64,000 nt of DNA from UBA4416 sp036676295 (GTDB lineage: Bacteria > Bacteroidota > Bacteroidia > B-17B0 > Aurantibacillaceae), in NCBI GenBank assembly GCA_036676295.1, contig JAKFDE010000016.1, positions 1-64,000 of the forward strand. Direction: 5' to 3'. Shown in pieces: positions 17,319-25,739 of the stretch. Numbering within the stretch: position 1 is the first letter of the stretch; every line of letters starts with the position of its first letter. The position numbers and the translations under genes are program-made. Under the pieces are notes generated by a model. It saw only the letters and a list, made by a program, of their open reading frames with translations, did not search any database and was not told where the DNA came from.

Positions 17319-18479
17319 TTACTTCCCTTTCCTTCTTTCTTTTTCTTTAATGATCAAGCTCAATTCTCTTCCTGTTTGTCCTTTTACAGAAGTGTTTTCC
17401 TGAGCCCTTCTGATCAAATACGGAAGAACTTCTTTAACAGGTCCATAAGGAACGTATTTAGAAACATTATAACCCGCTAATGTTAAGTTGTAACTAATAT
17501 GATCGCTCATGCCTAATAACTGAGAAAAGAAAATGCGTTTATCTGAATTAGGGATATTGTTTTTTGTCATTAATTCAGTTAAGAATAAACTACTTTGTTC
17601 GTTATGTGTACCAGCACATAATCCCATCATACTAATATTTTTAATACACTCTTCCAATGCTAAGTTGTAATCTCTATCTGAGTTTTCTTTAGTATCCTGA
17701 ATTGGGGAAGGGTAATTTTTTTCGATAGCTCTTTCTCTTTCTTTTTCCATGTATGCTCCTCGCACTAGTTTTGCACCTACATGAAATCCTCCTGATTTTG
17801 CCTTTGCTATTGTTTGTTTTAAATAATCCAATCGGTCTTTTCGGTATAATTGAAACGTATTATAAACAATAGCTTTTTCCTTATTAAACAATGCCATATT
17901 TTCATCAGCTAAATCATCAATAGCTTGTTGAATCCAACTTTCTTCGGCATCAATAAAAATAGGTTGATTGTTTTGATGAGCTTCTTTACAAATTAAATAC
18001 ACACGTTGCTTAACTTTCTCATATTCTTTGGTTTCGGCTTCGGATAATGTTTCTTTAGCTGTAACTTTTTCCAGCAAACTAAAACGAGCCAGTCCCGTTA
18101 CCTTAAATACACAAAAAGGAATGTGTTTATCGCTTTTAGCTTTATGAATAGTTTCAAGCGTTTCTTTAAGACAAGCATCAAAATCTGCTTCACTTTCCTT
18201 GCCTTCAACACTATAATCCAATATAGTACCAATGTTGTATTTTCCAAGTTCGGCAATGGTTCTATCGCAATCATGGATAGTTTCTCCACCTACAAATTGT
18301 TTAAAAATAGTGTTTTTAATTAAGCCTTTAAAGCCTATTGCCAAACCGATTGGTGCGGTTTTTGCTCCAAACTTTACTAAAGCTGGATTGCTGATCATTT
18401 TAAATAGCCAATATGATTTTTTTAAATCAAAATCAGACTTTGCTTTAAAAGCATTTTCAGTATTATCGAACGAAACCAT
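17319..18479 (-). CDS. Proline dehydrogenase
   Basis: This FAD enzyme oxidises proline to pyrroline-5-carboxylate. The ATG at 18479 gives 386 residues; an upstream TTG at 18497 overlaps a promoter box and is rejected. Core motifs include TILDYSVEGK, IFIDAEESWIQ, NTFQLYRKDRL, KLVRGAYMEKERERA and a C-terminal YVPYGPVKEVLPYLIRRAQEN, all characteristic of PRODH barrels. The substrate-binding Arg pair near the C-terminus is kept (YLIRR). It stands alone, without a P5C dehydrogenase neighbour. Confidence 0.93.
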   Translation of the reverse strand: MVSFDNTENAFKAKSDFDLKKSYWLFKMISNPALVKFGAKTAPIGLAIGFKGLIKNTIFKQFVGGETIHDCDRTIAELGKYNIGTILDYSVEGKESEADFDACLKETLETIHKAKSDKHIPFCVFKVTGLARFSLLEKVTAKETLSEAETKEYEKVKQRVYLICKEAHQNNQPIFIDAEESWIQQAIDDLADENMALFNKEKAIVYNTFQLYRKDRLDYLKQTIAKAKSGGFHVGAKLVRGAYMEKERERAIEKNYPSPIQDTKENSDRDYNLALEECIKNISMMGLCAGTHNEQSSLFLTELMTKNNIPNSDKRIFFSQLLGMSDHISYNLTLAGYNVSKYVPYGPVKEVLPYLIRRAQENTSVKGQTGRELSLIIKEKERRKGK

Positions 18480-18494
18480 AAAAAAAATTGAGAC

Positions 18495-18502
18495 CAAATA
18501 TA
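18495..18502 (-). promoter_or_regulatory. Promoter -7 element of proline dehydrogenase
   Basis: TATATTTG on the minus strand is an exact TAnnTTTG. The transcript would start about 10 nt before the ATG at 18479, which supports that start over the TTG at 18497. Confidence 0.5.
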
Positions 18503-18580
18503 CCCTTTTTAAACATAATAAATATTGCCAAAAACAAGTAAAACTGTATCTTTAATATAACCTATTCATTATAAAAATAG

Positions 18581-18588
18581 TATTTTTG
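18581..18588 (+). promoter_or_regulatory. Promoter -7 element immediately before the CBS gene
   Basis: TATTTTTG matches TAnnTTTG and ends only 3 nt before the ATG at 18592. Transcription starting 4-6 nt after the box would give a leaderless mRNA. Confidence 0.45.
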
Positions 18589-18591
18589 ACC

Positions 18592-19254
18592 ATGTTAGTA
18601 GCCGATTTAATAACCGATGAGATTCCTCCACTAAAACACACCGACACAGTTAGAGTGGCCTTAGACTGGATGGAGCAATTTAAAGTATCACATTTAGCTG
18701 TAGTAAAAGAAAGGGATTTAATAGGATTGGTTTCTGAACACGATTTAATTGACTACAGTACTCCCGATGAAAAATTAGAATCATTAAAGGTTTCCTTAAT
18801 ACGTCCTATTATTCATAATTACCAACACACGTACGATCTGTTAAAATTAATGATGTCATTTAACTTAACCCTTATTCCGGTATTAGATGACAAAGAATTA
18901 TACAAAGGTTGCATTTCCTTAAAAGGATTACTACAAAACATTTCTACAATGGCTTCTGTACAAAATGTAGGTGGTGTTATTGTATTAGAAGTTAATCAGG
19001 TAGATTATTCTTTAACGCAAATAGCCAGTATTGTAGAAGGAAATGACGCTAAAATTTTAAGCGCACATATTTCTTCAGTACCAGACAGTAACAAAATGGA
19101 AGTGACTTTGAAAATAAACAAAGAAGATCTATCGCGTATTTTACAAACTTTCTATCGCTACAACTATAATGTAAAAGCATCTTTTCAGCATAGCGATTTT
19201 GAAGGCGGTTTAAAAGACAAATTAGATGAGTTTATGCATTTCATTAATATCTAA
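18592..19254 (+). CDS. CBS domain protein
   Basis: The 220-residue cytoplasmic protein starts at ATG 18592; a TTG 6 bp earlier is in frame but lies in the promoter box. Two CBS motifs span about residues 1-118 (VRVALDWMEQFKVSHLAVV, LIGLVSEHDLIDY, then LLKLMMSFNLTLIPVLDDK, LYKGCISLKGLL). The C-terminal third (GGVIVLEVNQVDYSLTQIAS, ISSVPDSNKMEVTLKI) looks like an ACT-like fold. Such proteins usually bind adenine nucleotides and regulate a partner. NAD kinase follows 92 bp downstream, but a functional link is not shown. Confidence 0.85.
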   Translation: MLVADLITDEIPPLKHTDTVRVALDWMEQFKVSHLAVVKERDLIGLVSEHDLIDYSTPDEKLESLKVSLIRPIIHNYQHTYDLLKLMMSFNLTLIPVLDDKELYKGCISLKGLLQNISTMASVQNVGGVIVLEVNQVDYSLTQIASIVEGNDAKILSAHISSVPDSNKMEVTLKINKEDLSRILQTFYRYNYNVKASFQHSDFEGGLKDKLDEFMHFINI

Positions 19255-19346
19255 ACTTTACTTTGGTCTCCAAATAAAGTCAGTAAACCCTTTACTATCG
19301 AACGTTTAATTTAATACAAATTTAATTTTGTATCTTTACCGGCATT

Positions 19347-20225
19347 ATGACAATAGCTGTATACGCTCGCAATACAAAAGAAAATCATTCTGATTACTTA
19401 AAGCAGTTATTGGCATTATCTGAAAAAGAAAAATTCAAAGTAATAGTTTACAAACCTTACTTAGATTACGTTAATACGAGTTTTTCATCAGCTTTCAATT
19501 CAAATACATTTTCAAATTCAGAAGAACTTATTGCTAAGGCCGATTATGTCATATCACTTGGTGGCGATGGAACCATGCTTGAAACTTTAGAATTTGTTCG
19601 CAAATCAGGAATTCCGGTATTGGGTGTTAATACAGGGCGATTAGGCTTTTTAGCAACTGTATATAAAGATGATTTTGAAAAAGCGATTCAATTATTAACA
19701 AAAGAAAAATTCACTTTAGATAAACGTGAATTAATAGAATTAGATACAACCACAGCTTGTTTTAATGAAGTGAATTATGCACTTAACGAATTTACGATCC
19801 ATAAAAAAGAATCAGGTGCGATGATCAATGTGGATACTTACGTGGATGGCATTTTTTTGAACTCTTATTTTGCTGATGGCTTAATTGTGTCTACACCTAC
19901 CGGTTCTACGGCTTATTCATTAAGTTGCGGTGGGCCAATTATGGTTCCGGATTCAGATAATTTTATTATTACACCTATTGCTCCACACAATTTAAATGTG
20001 AGACCAATTGTTATTTCAAATAACAAAACAGTTAGTTTTAAAGTGAGTGGCAGAAACGATAGTTTTAATGTTTCTTTAGATTCAAGAACAAAAACCATTA
20101 AAAATGAATCTGAATTAACGATTAGAAAAGCGGATTTTAGATTTAATATGGTGAATTTAGAAGGTCAGCATTTTTTTGAAACACTCCGAAACAAGCTGCT
20201 GTGGGGCATTGACAAGAGACAGTAA
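19347..20225 (+). CDS. nadK: NAD kinase
   Basis: The 292-residue enzyme phosphorylates NAD to NADP using ATP or polyphosphate. It has the GGDGT motif at 72-76 preceded by SLGG, the VNTGRLGFLA segment, the NE motif (ALNEFTIHK) and TPTGSTAYSLSCGGP, all family hallmarks. The ATG at 19347 is preceded 8 nt upstream by TATCTTTA, a near-consensus -7 box, so the leader is very short. Cytoplasmic and essential in most bacteria. Confidence 0.95.
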   Translation: MTIAVYARNTKENHSDYLKQLLALSEKEKFKVIVYKPYLDYVNTSFSSAFNSNTFSNSEELIAKADYVISLGGDGTMLETLEFVRKSGIPVLGVNTGRLGFLATVYKDDFEKAIQLLTKEKFTLDKRELIELDTTTACFNEVNYALNEFTIHKKESGAMINVDTYVDGIFLNSYFADGLIVSTPTGSTAYSLSCGGPIMVPDSDNFIITPIAPHNLNVRPIVISNNKTVSFKVSGRNDSFNVSLDSRTKTIKNESELTIRKADFRFNMVNLEGQHFFETLRNKLLWGIDKRQ

Positions 20226-20314
20226 CATTCGTTAATAGTTCTTGATATTTTAATTTCCCCAATCCTAAAAGTTTATTTAATTTCAGCCATTGTTAAACAA
20301 ATTAAATAAATTTT

Positions 20315-21607
20315 ATGTCATTTATTCACACCGTTTTAGCCCGTCAGATTTTAGATTCACGTGGAAATCCAACTATAGAAGTTGATGTAGTAACCGATCA
20401 AGGTATATTAGGAAGAGCTGCTGTTCCATCAGGAGCATCCACCGGTATCCATGAAGCAGTTGAATTACGCGATAACGATAAAACACAATACTTAGGAAAA
20501 GGCGTTCTGCGTGCAGTAAACAACGTAAATACTGTTATTGCTGAACGTTTAAAAGGCGCATACATCTTCGACCAAAATTCGATCGATGCTGCTATGATAG
20601 AATTAGATGGGAGTCCTAACAAAGGTAATCTGGGAGCTAATGCTATTTTAGGTGTTTCTTTAGCCGTTGCAAGAGCTGCTGCTGAAACTCAGGGACAGCC
20701 ATTGTATCGATACGTAGGAGGTGTAAATGCAAATTTATTACCTATCCCAATGATGAACATTTTGAATGGTGGATCTCATGCGGATAATGGTATCGATTTT
20801 CAGGAATTCATGATCATGCCTATTGGAGCAGAAAGCTTTAGTGAAGGTTTAAGAATGGGTACTGAAATTTTTCACCATTTAAAAGCAGTTTTAAAATCGC
20901 AAGGTTTAGCAACTAACGTTGGTGATGAAGGTGGCTTTGCTCCTAACTTTAAAAATAACGAAGAAGCGATTAAAGCGGTAATGCAGGCTATTGATAAAGC
21001 AGGTTACAAAGCCGGCGAAGATATTTATATTGCGATGGATGCTGCATCATCTGAATTTTATAATACAGAAGAAAAAGTTTACCATTTTAAAAAATCTACC
21101 GGTGATAAATTAACATCGGCTCAAATGGTTGATTTTTGGGCTGATTGGAGAAAAAAATACCCTATTATTTCTATAGAAGATGGTTTTGCTGAAGAAGACT
21201 GGGATGGCTGGAAATTAATGACTGATAGATTAGGAGCATCAACTCAATTAGTTGGAGATGATCTATTTGTTACAAATGTAAACTTCTTATCTAAAGGAAT
21301 AAAAACCGGAGTAGCTAATTCTATTTTAGTAAAAGTAAATCAAATTGGTACGTTAACAGAAACGATCAATGCTGTTCAATTAGCGCATACAAATAGCTAT
21401 ACTTCAGTAATGAGTCACCGCAGTGGAGAAACTGAAGACACGACGATTGCTGATCTGGCAGTAGCTTTAAGCTGTGGTCAAATTAAAACAGGTTCTGCAT
21501 CACGTAGCGACCGGATCGCTAAGTACAATCAATTATTACGTATTGAAGAGCAATTAGGTAAGAATGCGAGATACATTGGTAAAGATTTTAAATTCCTTAA
21601 AAAATAA
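20315..21607 (+). CDS. eno: Enolase
   Basis: This 430-residue glycolytic enzyme interconverts 2-phosphoglycerate and phosphoenolpyruvate. It shows RQILDSRGNPTIEVDV at the N-terminus, the mobile loop PSGASTGIHEAVELRD, GDEGGFAPNF, the Mg-binding SIEDGFAEEDWDGW and GDDLFVTN, the LVKVNQIGTLTET catalytic Lys segment, and SHRSGETEDTTIADLAVAL. Its length is normal. It stands as a single gene between NAD kinase and a terminator. Confidence 0.97.
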   Translation: MSFIHTVLARQILDSRGNPTIEVDVVTDQGILGRAAVPSGASTGIHEAVELRDNDKTQYLGKGVLRAVNNVNTVIAERLKGAYIFDQNSIDAAMIELDGSPNKGNLGANAILGVSLAVARAAAETQGQPLYRYVGGVNANLLPIPMMNILNGGSHADNGIDFQEFMIMPIGAESFSEGLRMGTEIFHHLKAVLKSQGLATNVGDEGGFAPNFKNNEEAIKAVMQAIDKAGYKAGEDIYIAMDAASSEFYNTEEKVYHFKKSTGDKLTSAQMVDFWADWRKKYPIISIEDGFAEEDWDGWKLMTDRLGASTQLVGDDLFVTNVNFLSKGIKTGVANSILVKVNQIGTLTETINAVQLAHTNSYTSVMSHRSGETEDTTIADLAVALSCGQIKTGSASRSDRIAKYNQLLRIEEQLGKNARYIGKDFKFLKK

Positions 21608-21628
21608 TTTTAAAATCATCATCATAAC

Positions 21629-21663
21629 AAAAAATCCCGAAGAAAATTCTTCGGGATTTTTTT
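21629..21663. terminator. Bidirectional terminator after eno
   Basis: AAAATCCCGAAGAA and TTCTTCGGGATTTT pair perfectly with a 2-base centre and are followed by T residues. It also serves the converging DUF6089-like gene. Confidence 0.9.
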
Positions 21664-21692
21664 GTGTTATTATATCAAACTAAAGTTGTTGA

Positions 21693-22604
21693 TTAGAATT
21701 TCGCTCTGATCTTACGAACTTTTCCTCTTTTCTTACTAAAGAAGTGACCATAGTGACCACGGTAAAAACTAGACTTCCCTCTGATCACATGACTATAACT
21801 TAAGCTCATAGTCATATAAGCATCTTTATGAGTTTTGTCGCCACGTTTTTGTCCCCAATCATGAGATTGGTAAAGGCCTGCGTTTTCAGCAGTAATTACA
21901 GGATTTAGTTCTCCTGTTCTTAATGATAAACTTGGGTCTCCAGATTCGCTAGGATCAACCGGATAGTTTCCGCTAATATCATCTAAATAATCTGTGAATG
22001 TAGTACGGTAATTTAACTCATAACCAATACGATGTTTTTTCTGAAAAGTAAAATAAAATCCAATACCTGCTGGTATATTAATTCCAACAGGACTGTATTT
22101 TACACCTTCTGTATGTAGAGGTCTTAGCTTTACCCATTCTCCATTTTGATTTGCTTTTGGATTTGAATAATAAGCACCCACACCTGCAAAAATATAAGCT
22201 CTGAATCCGTTTCTATAACGGTAAGTATTACCTAAATCATTATCAGTATAAAAAAAGTATTCTCCAGTTATACCTAGATCAAACATATCGTTTCTGAAAT
22301 TCAAATTACGTGCATTACGAGCAGGATTAGATGATAATTTATCATCCCCTTCTATTCTTAAATATTCTGCTGCCAATTTAACTGAAACGTTCGGTCTAAC
22401 CTTATAGCGGGCAAAGCCACCTAAATTCCAACGTGTTTTTGCCAATTTCATATCAGCCACAAAATCACGGCGTGTTTTTTCTTTACCACCAATATCTCCC
22501 AAATAATTTGAAACACCCGCTGACACACCATAATCCCAAAGCCATTGAGCCTTAGAAACTGTGGTTAAACATAAAATAAAGATCAGTATAAATATATTTT
22601 TCAT
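21693..22604 (-). CDS. DUF6089-like outer membrane beta-barrel protein
   Basis: The 303-residue protein has a signal peptide (cleavage near SKAQ) followed by WLWDYGVSAGVSNYLGDIGG and alternating barrel strands (FARYKVRPNVSVKLAAEY, YIFAGVGAYYSNPKANQNG, IPAGIGFYFTF). It closes with a basic tail (RGKVRKIRAKF). This matches the DUF6089 family that often lies near nadK and cell-envelope genes in Bacteroidota. Function unknown; an envelope assembly role is only suggested by context. Confidence 0.8.
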   Translation of the reverse strand: MKNIFILIFILCLTTVSKAQWLWDYGVSAGVSNYLGDIGGKEKTRRDFVADMKLAKTRWNLGGFARYKVRPNVSVKLAAEYLRIEGDDKLSSNPARNARNLNFRNDMFDLGITGEYFFYTDNDLGNTYRYRNGFRAYIFAGVGAYYSNPKANQNGEWVKLRPLHTEGVKYSPVGINIPAGIGFYFTFQKKHRIGYELNYRTTFTDYLDDISGNYPVDPSESGDPSLSLRTGELNPVITAENAGLYQSHDWGQKRGDKTHKDAYMTMSLSYSHVIRGKSSFYRGHYGHFFSKKRGKVRKIRAKF

Positions 22605-22626
22605 TCAAAAACGAGGTTAAAGTATA

Positions 22627-22634
22627 CAAAAATA
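22627..22634 (-). promoter_or_regulatory. Promoter -7 element of the DUF6089-like gene
   Basis: TATTTTTG on the minus strand matches TAnnTTTG, with about 18 nt of leader to the ATG at 22604. Confidence 0.4.
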
Positions 22635-22670
22635 ATAAAATCTTTAACTTTATGCCAAAAATAATACCAA

Positions 22671-23618
22671 ATGAACCCTATAACTCAATTATTTAACATA
22701 AAATTTCCCATAATACAAGCCGGTATGATTTGGTGTAGTGGCTGGGAACTAGCTTCTGCAGTTTCTAACTCCGGAGGTTTAGGTTTAATTGGCTCCGGCT
22801 CTATGTATCCCGAAATTCTAAGAGAACAAATTCAAAAGTGTAAAAAAGCAACAAATAAGCCATTTGGAGTGAATGTTCCTTTGTTATACCCAAACATTGA
22901 AGATCATATTAAAATCATCATTGAAGAGGGGGTGAAAATTGTTTTTACATCAGCCGGTAATCCCAAAACCTGGACCAAACATTTAAAAGATCATGGTATT
23001 ACTGTAGTTCATGTAGTATCAAATGTGAAATTTGCCATTAAATGCGAAGAAGCCGGTGTTGACGCAATTGTAGCCGAAGGTTTTGAGGCTGGTGGACACA
23101 ACGGACGAGAAGAAACCACAACCATGGTTCTGATCCCTCAGGTTAAGAAAGCCATTACTATTCCATTAATTGCTGCCGGCGGTATAGGTTCCGGACAAGC
23201 TATAGCTGCTGCTTTTGCATTAGGTGCCGATGGTGTACAGGTAGGTAGCCGATTTGCAGCAACTCACGAATCATCCTGTCATATAAATTTTAAAAATGCA
23301 GTAGTAGCAGCAAAGGAAGGTGATACTCAATTATCTTTAAAACAATTAACACCGGTGAGGTTAATTAAAAATGCTTTTTTTGAAAAAGTAACTGAATTGG
23401 AAAAAAAAGGTGCTAGCGCAGAAGAACTATCCAACTTATTGGGACGTGGGCGTGCAAAAAAAGGAATGTTTGAAGGAGATCTTGAAGAAGGAGAATTAGA
23501 AATTGGTCAGATATCAGGCGCCATTGATAAAATACAAACTGCCAAAGAAGTGATGGAAGAACTCATAACTGATTACAATGTAACAATTAAAAAATTAGAG
23601 CACGTATATTTTAACTAA
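22671..23618 (+). CDS. Nitronate monooxygenase / FabK-like FMN protein
   Basis: The 315-residue TIM-barrel flavoprotein begins with ITQLFNIKFPIIQAGMIW and has the FMN-binding pattern GGLGLIGSG, the catalytic-site AEGFEAGGHNG with His, IPLIAAGGIGSGQAIAAAFALGADGVQVGSRF. The family includes 2-nitropropane dioxygenase and the enoyl-ACP reductase FabK. The His in GGHNG favours nitronate monooxygenase, but these are hard to separate by eye. It converges on a membrane glycosyltransferase-like gene 8 bp downstream. Confidence 0.85.
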   Translation: MNPITQLFNIKFPIIQAGMIWCSGWELASAVSNSGGLGLIGSGSMYPEILREQIQKCKKATNKPFGVNVPLLYPNIEDHIKIIIEEGVKIVFTSAGNPKTWTKHLKDHGITVVHVVSNVKFAIKCEEAGVDAIVAEGFEAGGHNGREETTTMVLIPQVKKAITIPLIAAGGIGSGQAIAAAFALGADGVQVGSRFAATHESSCHINFKNAVVAAKEGDTQLSLKQLTPVRLIKNAFFEKVTELEKKGASAEELSNLLGRGRAKKGMFEGDLEEGELEIGQISGAIDKIQTAKEVMEELITDYNVTIKKLEHVYFN

Positions 23619-23626
23619 TAATTTAT

Positions 23627-25060
23627 TTAAAGCTTAATTAAATAAAAATTATTGAGTGATAATGTATCGCCTTTTGGAATCTTTATTTCGTTTGTTACAA
23701 AATATAAGTAGCCAAGCTCTTTTTTAGAAATTAAAAAATAATCGGCTTTATTTAGTAGTCCTGCATAATTAGTATTAGTCAAGAAATAACTATTTCTATC
23801 GCAAAACAAATTGATCAAGAAAGGTTTGCTAAAAGCAATTGTTTCAGCCGGCTTACAATGTCTTGAAATTGTTTTAAAATCTTGCTGCACCGAGTAATTA
23901 TAGGGACCAATACCTTCAACTTTTGTTTTGTAGGCGATCCAAATTGTATTTGCATTACTAAAAAGCACGATCACTAAAAACCAAGCAGCTATTTGATGCT
24001 GGAGATACACCACCAAAAAATTAGAAACTGAAGTTATAATACCACTAACCATGTAATAAAAAAACAAGGGTAGTATTGGCACTAAATACCTTAAGATATT
24101 ACCTGTATAAGGAAAAACAAACAAGCAGATCATGTAAGCAAAAAAAGTTAATTCAATAATTCCAAAATCTCTTTTTATTGAAAAGAACAATCCAATTGCA
24201 AAAAAAACAACTGCACAAAAAGTAATACAAATATTAATATAGAACGGAATTTCTTGTTCGAAAAAAAACAAAATATATCTGGAGTAGATCTTTACATTAT
24301 CAAACATCGAGTATAGAGTAATTTTATCTATAGTGTATGAACCATATAAACTAAGCTCCTTATTACTTACAGTTTCAATAAAAAACAAATTAATACTCAA
24401 TAAAACCAACATAACTGAACCTAAAAGGTACCCTACCTCAATCAATTTTTCCTTTTTTGAATTCTGTTTTAAAAAAATCAAATGAATTAAATAAGCTCCC
24501 AATAATACTATTCCTACAAAGCGTACTGAAATGAGCAAAGCAATAAGAATAGGTATCACATAATTCAGTTTTTTGCGATTGAGGATAATTAAATGAACAA
24601 TTACATACAATAATGCTATAAATAAAAACTCAGTTAATACTTCGTTTTTTTGACGTAGAAACAAAAAATTATAGAACAAACATAGAGTTGTAAAAAAACT
24701 AATTCTTATTGAAAATTTAAGGGTAAAAAAAAGAAAACAAATAACAGCGGCAAGAATATAAAAACATGATATTAAATTTAAATAAGGCGTAATGCTATTA
24801 GTAGGTTCAATAAAACTCAGCATTAAAGAAAAAAACACGCTGCGCTTGGAACTACTAAATTCTTCAACATTTAAAACTTGTTTATAAGACTCTGATGGTG
24901 TATTAATTTGCTGAGCCTGATAAATATACTGCGCAAAATCATCTCCCCAATCAGTTTTAGCACTATTCACAAGAAAAAAAGTAGGCAACAGTACTAAAAT
25001 TAATACAGCGGTATATTTTATACGCAAAAGATTAGAAATGAAAAACAAAACAATCTTCAT
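23627..25060 (-). CDS. GT39/ArnT-like polytopic membrane protein
   Basis: This 477-residue protein has about 11-12 hydrophobic segments. Its first periplasmic loop holds WGDDFAQYIYQAQQ, the acidic motif typical of GT-C dolichyl- or undecaprenyl-phosphate mannosyl/arabinosyl transferases. The C-terminal ~80 residues form a soluble tail. Such proteins transfer a sugar from a lipid carrier on the periplasmic side. Its ATG overlaps the stop of the HEAT-like gene by 4 bp (ATGA), so they are translationally coupled. The donor and acceptor are unknown. Very A+T rich. Confidence 0.7.
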   Translation of the reverse strand: MKIVLFFISNLLRIKYTAVLILVLLPTFFLVNSAKTDWGDDFAQYIYQAQQINTPSESYKQVLNVEEFSSSKRSVFFSLMLSFIEPTNSITPYLNLISCFYILAAVICFLFFTLKFSIRISFFTTLCLFYNFLFLRQKNEVLTEFLFIALLYVIVHLIILNRKKLNYVIPILIALLISVRFVGIVLLGAYLIHLIFLKQNSKKEKLIEVGYLLGSVMLVLLSINLFFIETVSNKELSLYGSYTIDKITLYSMFDNVKIYSRYILFFFEQEIPFYINICITFCAVVFFAIGLFFSIKRDFGIIELTFFAYMICLFVFPYTGNILRYLVPILPLFFYYMVSGIITSVSNFLVVYLQHQIAAWFLVIVLFSNANTIWIAYKTKVEGIGPYNYSVQQDFKTISRHCKPAETIAFSKPFLINLFCDRNSYFLTNTNYAGLLNKADYFLISKKELGYLYFVTNEIKIPKGDTLSLNNFYLIKL

Positions 25061-25599
25061 CTGTTTTTTTCTAATTTAACAATCATCTTCAATGTGTTTT
25101 TGATCCTTGCTTTAATGGCAGGAGTATTTTCTGTTGGAATTAAATGATGAAGTATCATGGATAATTCCTCTAATAATTCCGGATAGGCTTTGGATATGTT
25201 ATAAGCAACCGTTATTGCAAAAGCCCTAACAGCAATTGCTTCGGATGGATTTTTTATATACTTATAGCACATATCCAAAACAAAAGCTTCGTATTTTTCC
25301 GGAACCGAATGTTTTTGAAACAAGCCAAGTGTATTACGAATAACACCATTATGAAGGCCTTTATTTTTTAAATTATCGATCAATTTAGAATGAAATGGTT
25401 TTATCCTTTTATAGTCAATATTACTACAATGGCCCAAAACCCACATTGCCCTACTGCTTAGCAATAGATCCTTATCTAATGCCAAACCTACCAACTCTGC
25501 CTCTTGTTCGTTCTTCAAAATATATTCTGCTAAAACAGGGGCTTTAAAGTCTCGTATATCATCAATAAGTTTTTCTTTTATATCAAACTTTTGTTTCAT
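25057..25599 (-). CDS. HEAT-repeat-like helical protein
   Basis: The 180-residue all-helical protein has no signal peptide. Its repeated pattern, such as LLLSSRAMWVLGHCSNID and NGVIRNTLGLFQKHSVPEKY, is typical of HEAT-like scaffolds. It overlaps the downstream membrane glycosyltransferase-like gene by 4 bp. The family is recognised only by fold; it could be an adaptor. Function unknown. Confidence 0.7.
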   Translation of the reverse strand: MKQKFDIKEKLIDDIRDFKAPVLAEYILKNEQEAELVGLALDKDLLLSSRAMWVLGHCSNIDYKRIKPFHSKLIDNLKNKGLHNGVIRNTLGLFQKHSVPEKYEAFVLDMCYKYIKNPSEAIAVRAFAITVAYNISKAYPELLEELSMILHHLIPTENTPAIKARIKNTLKMIVKLEKNR

Positions 25600-25631
25600 T
25601 GTAAATTTGAGTTAAAGTAGTAATAGTTATT

Positions 25632-25639
25632 CAAAAGTA
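25632..25639 (-). promoter_or_regulatory. Promoter -7 element of the HEAT-GT operon
   Basis: TACTTTTG on the minus strand is an exact TAnnTTTG, about 30 bp before the ATG at 25599. Confidence 0.4.
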
Positions 25640-25739
25640 AAGGCCTTTTATTACTCTAAAAAAATAAATATTTCTATTTTTTAACTTATCTTGGAGCTTT
25701 ACTAAAAAATGAGTAAAATCGAACTATTGTTTATACTTT

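Noticed and set aside
18480..18497. TTG start for proline dehydrogenase
   Set aside because: It lies in a TATATTTG promoter box; the ATG at 18479 is more likely.
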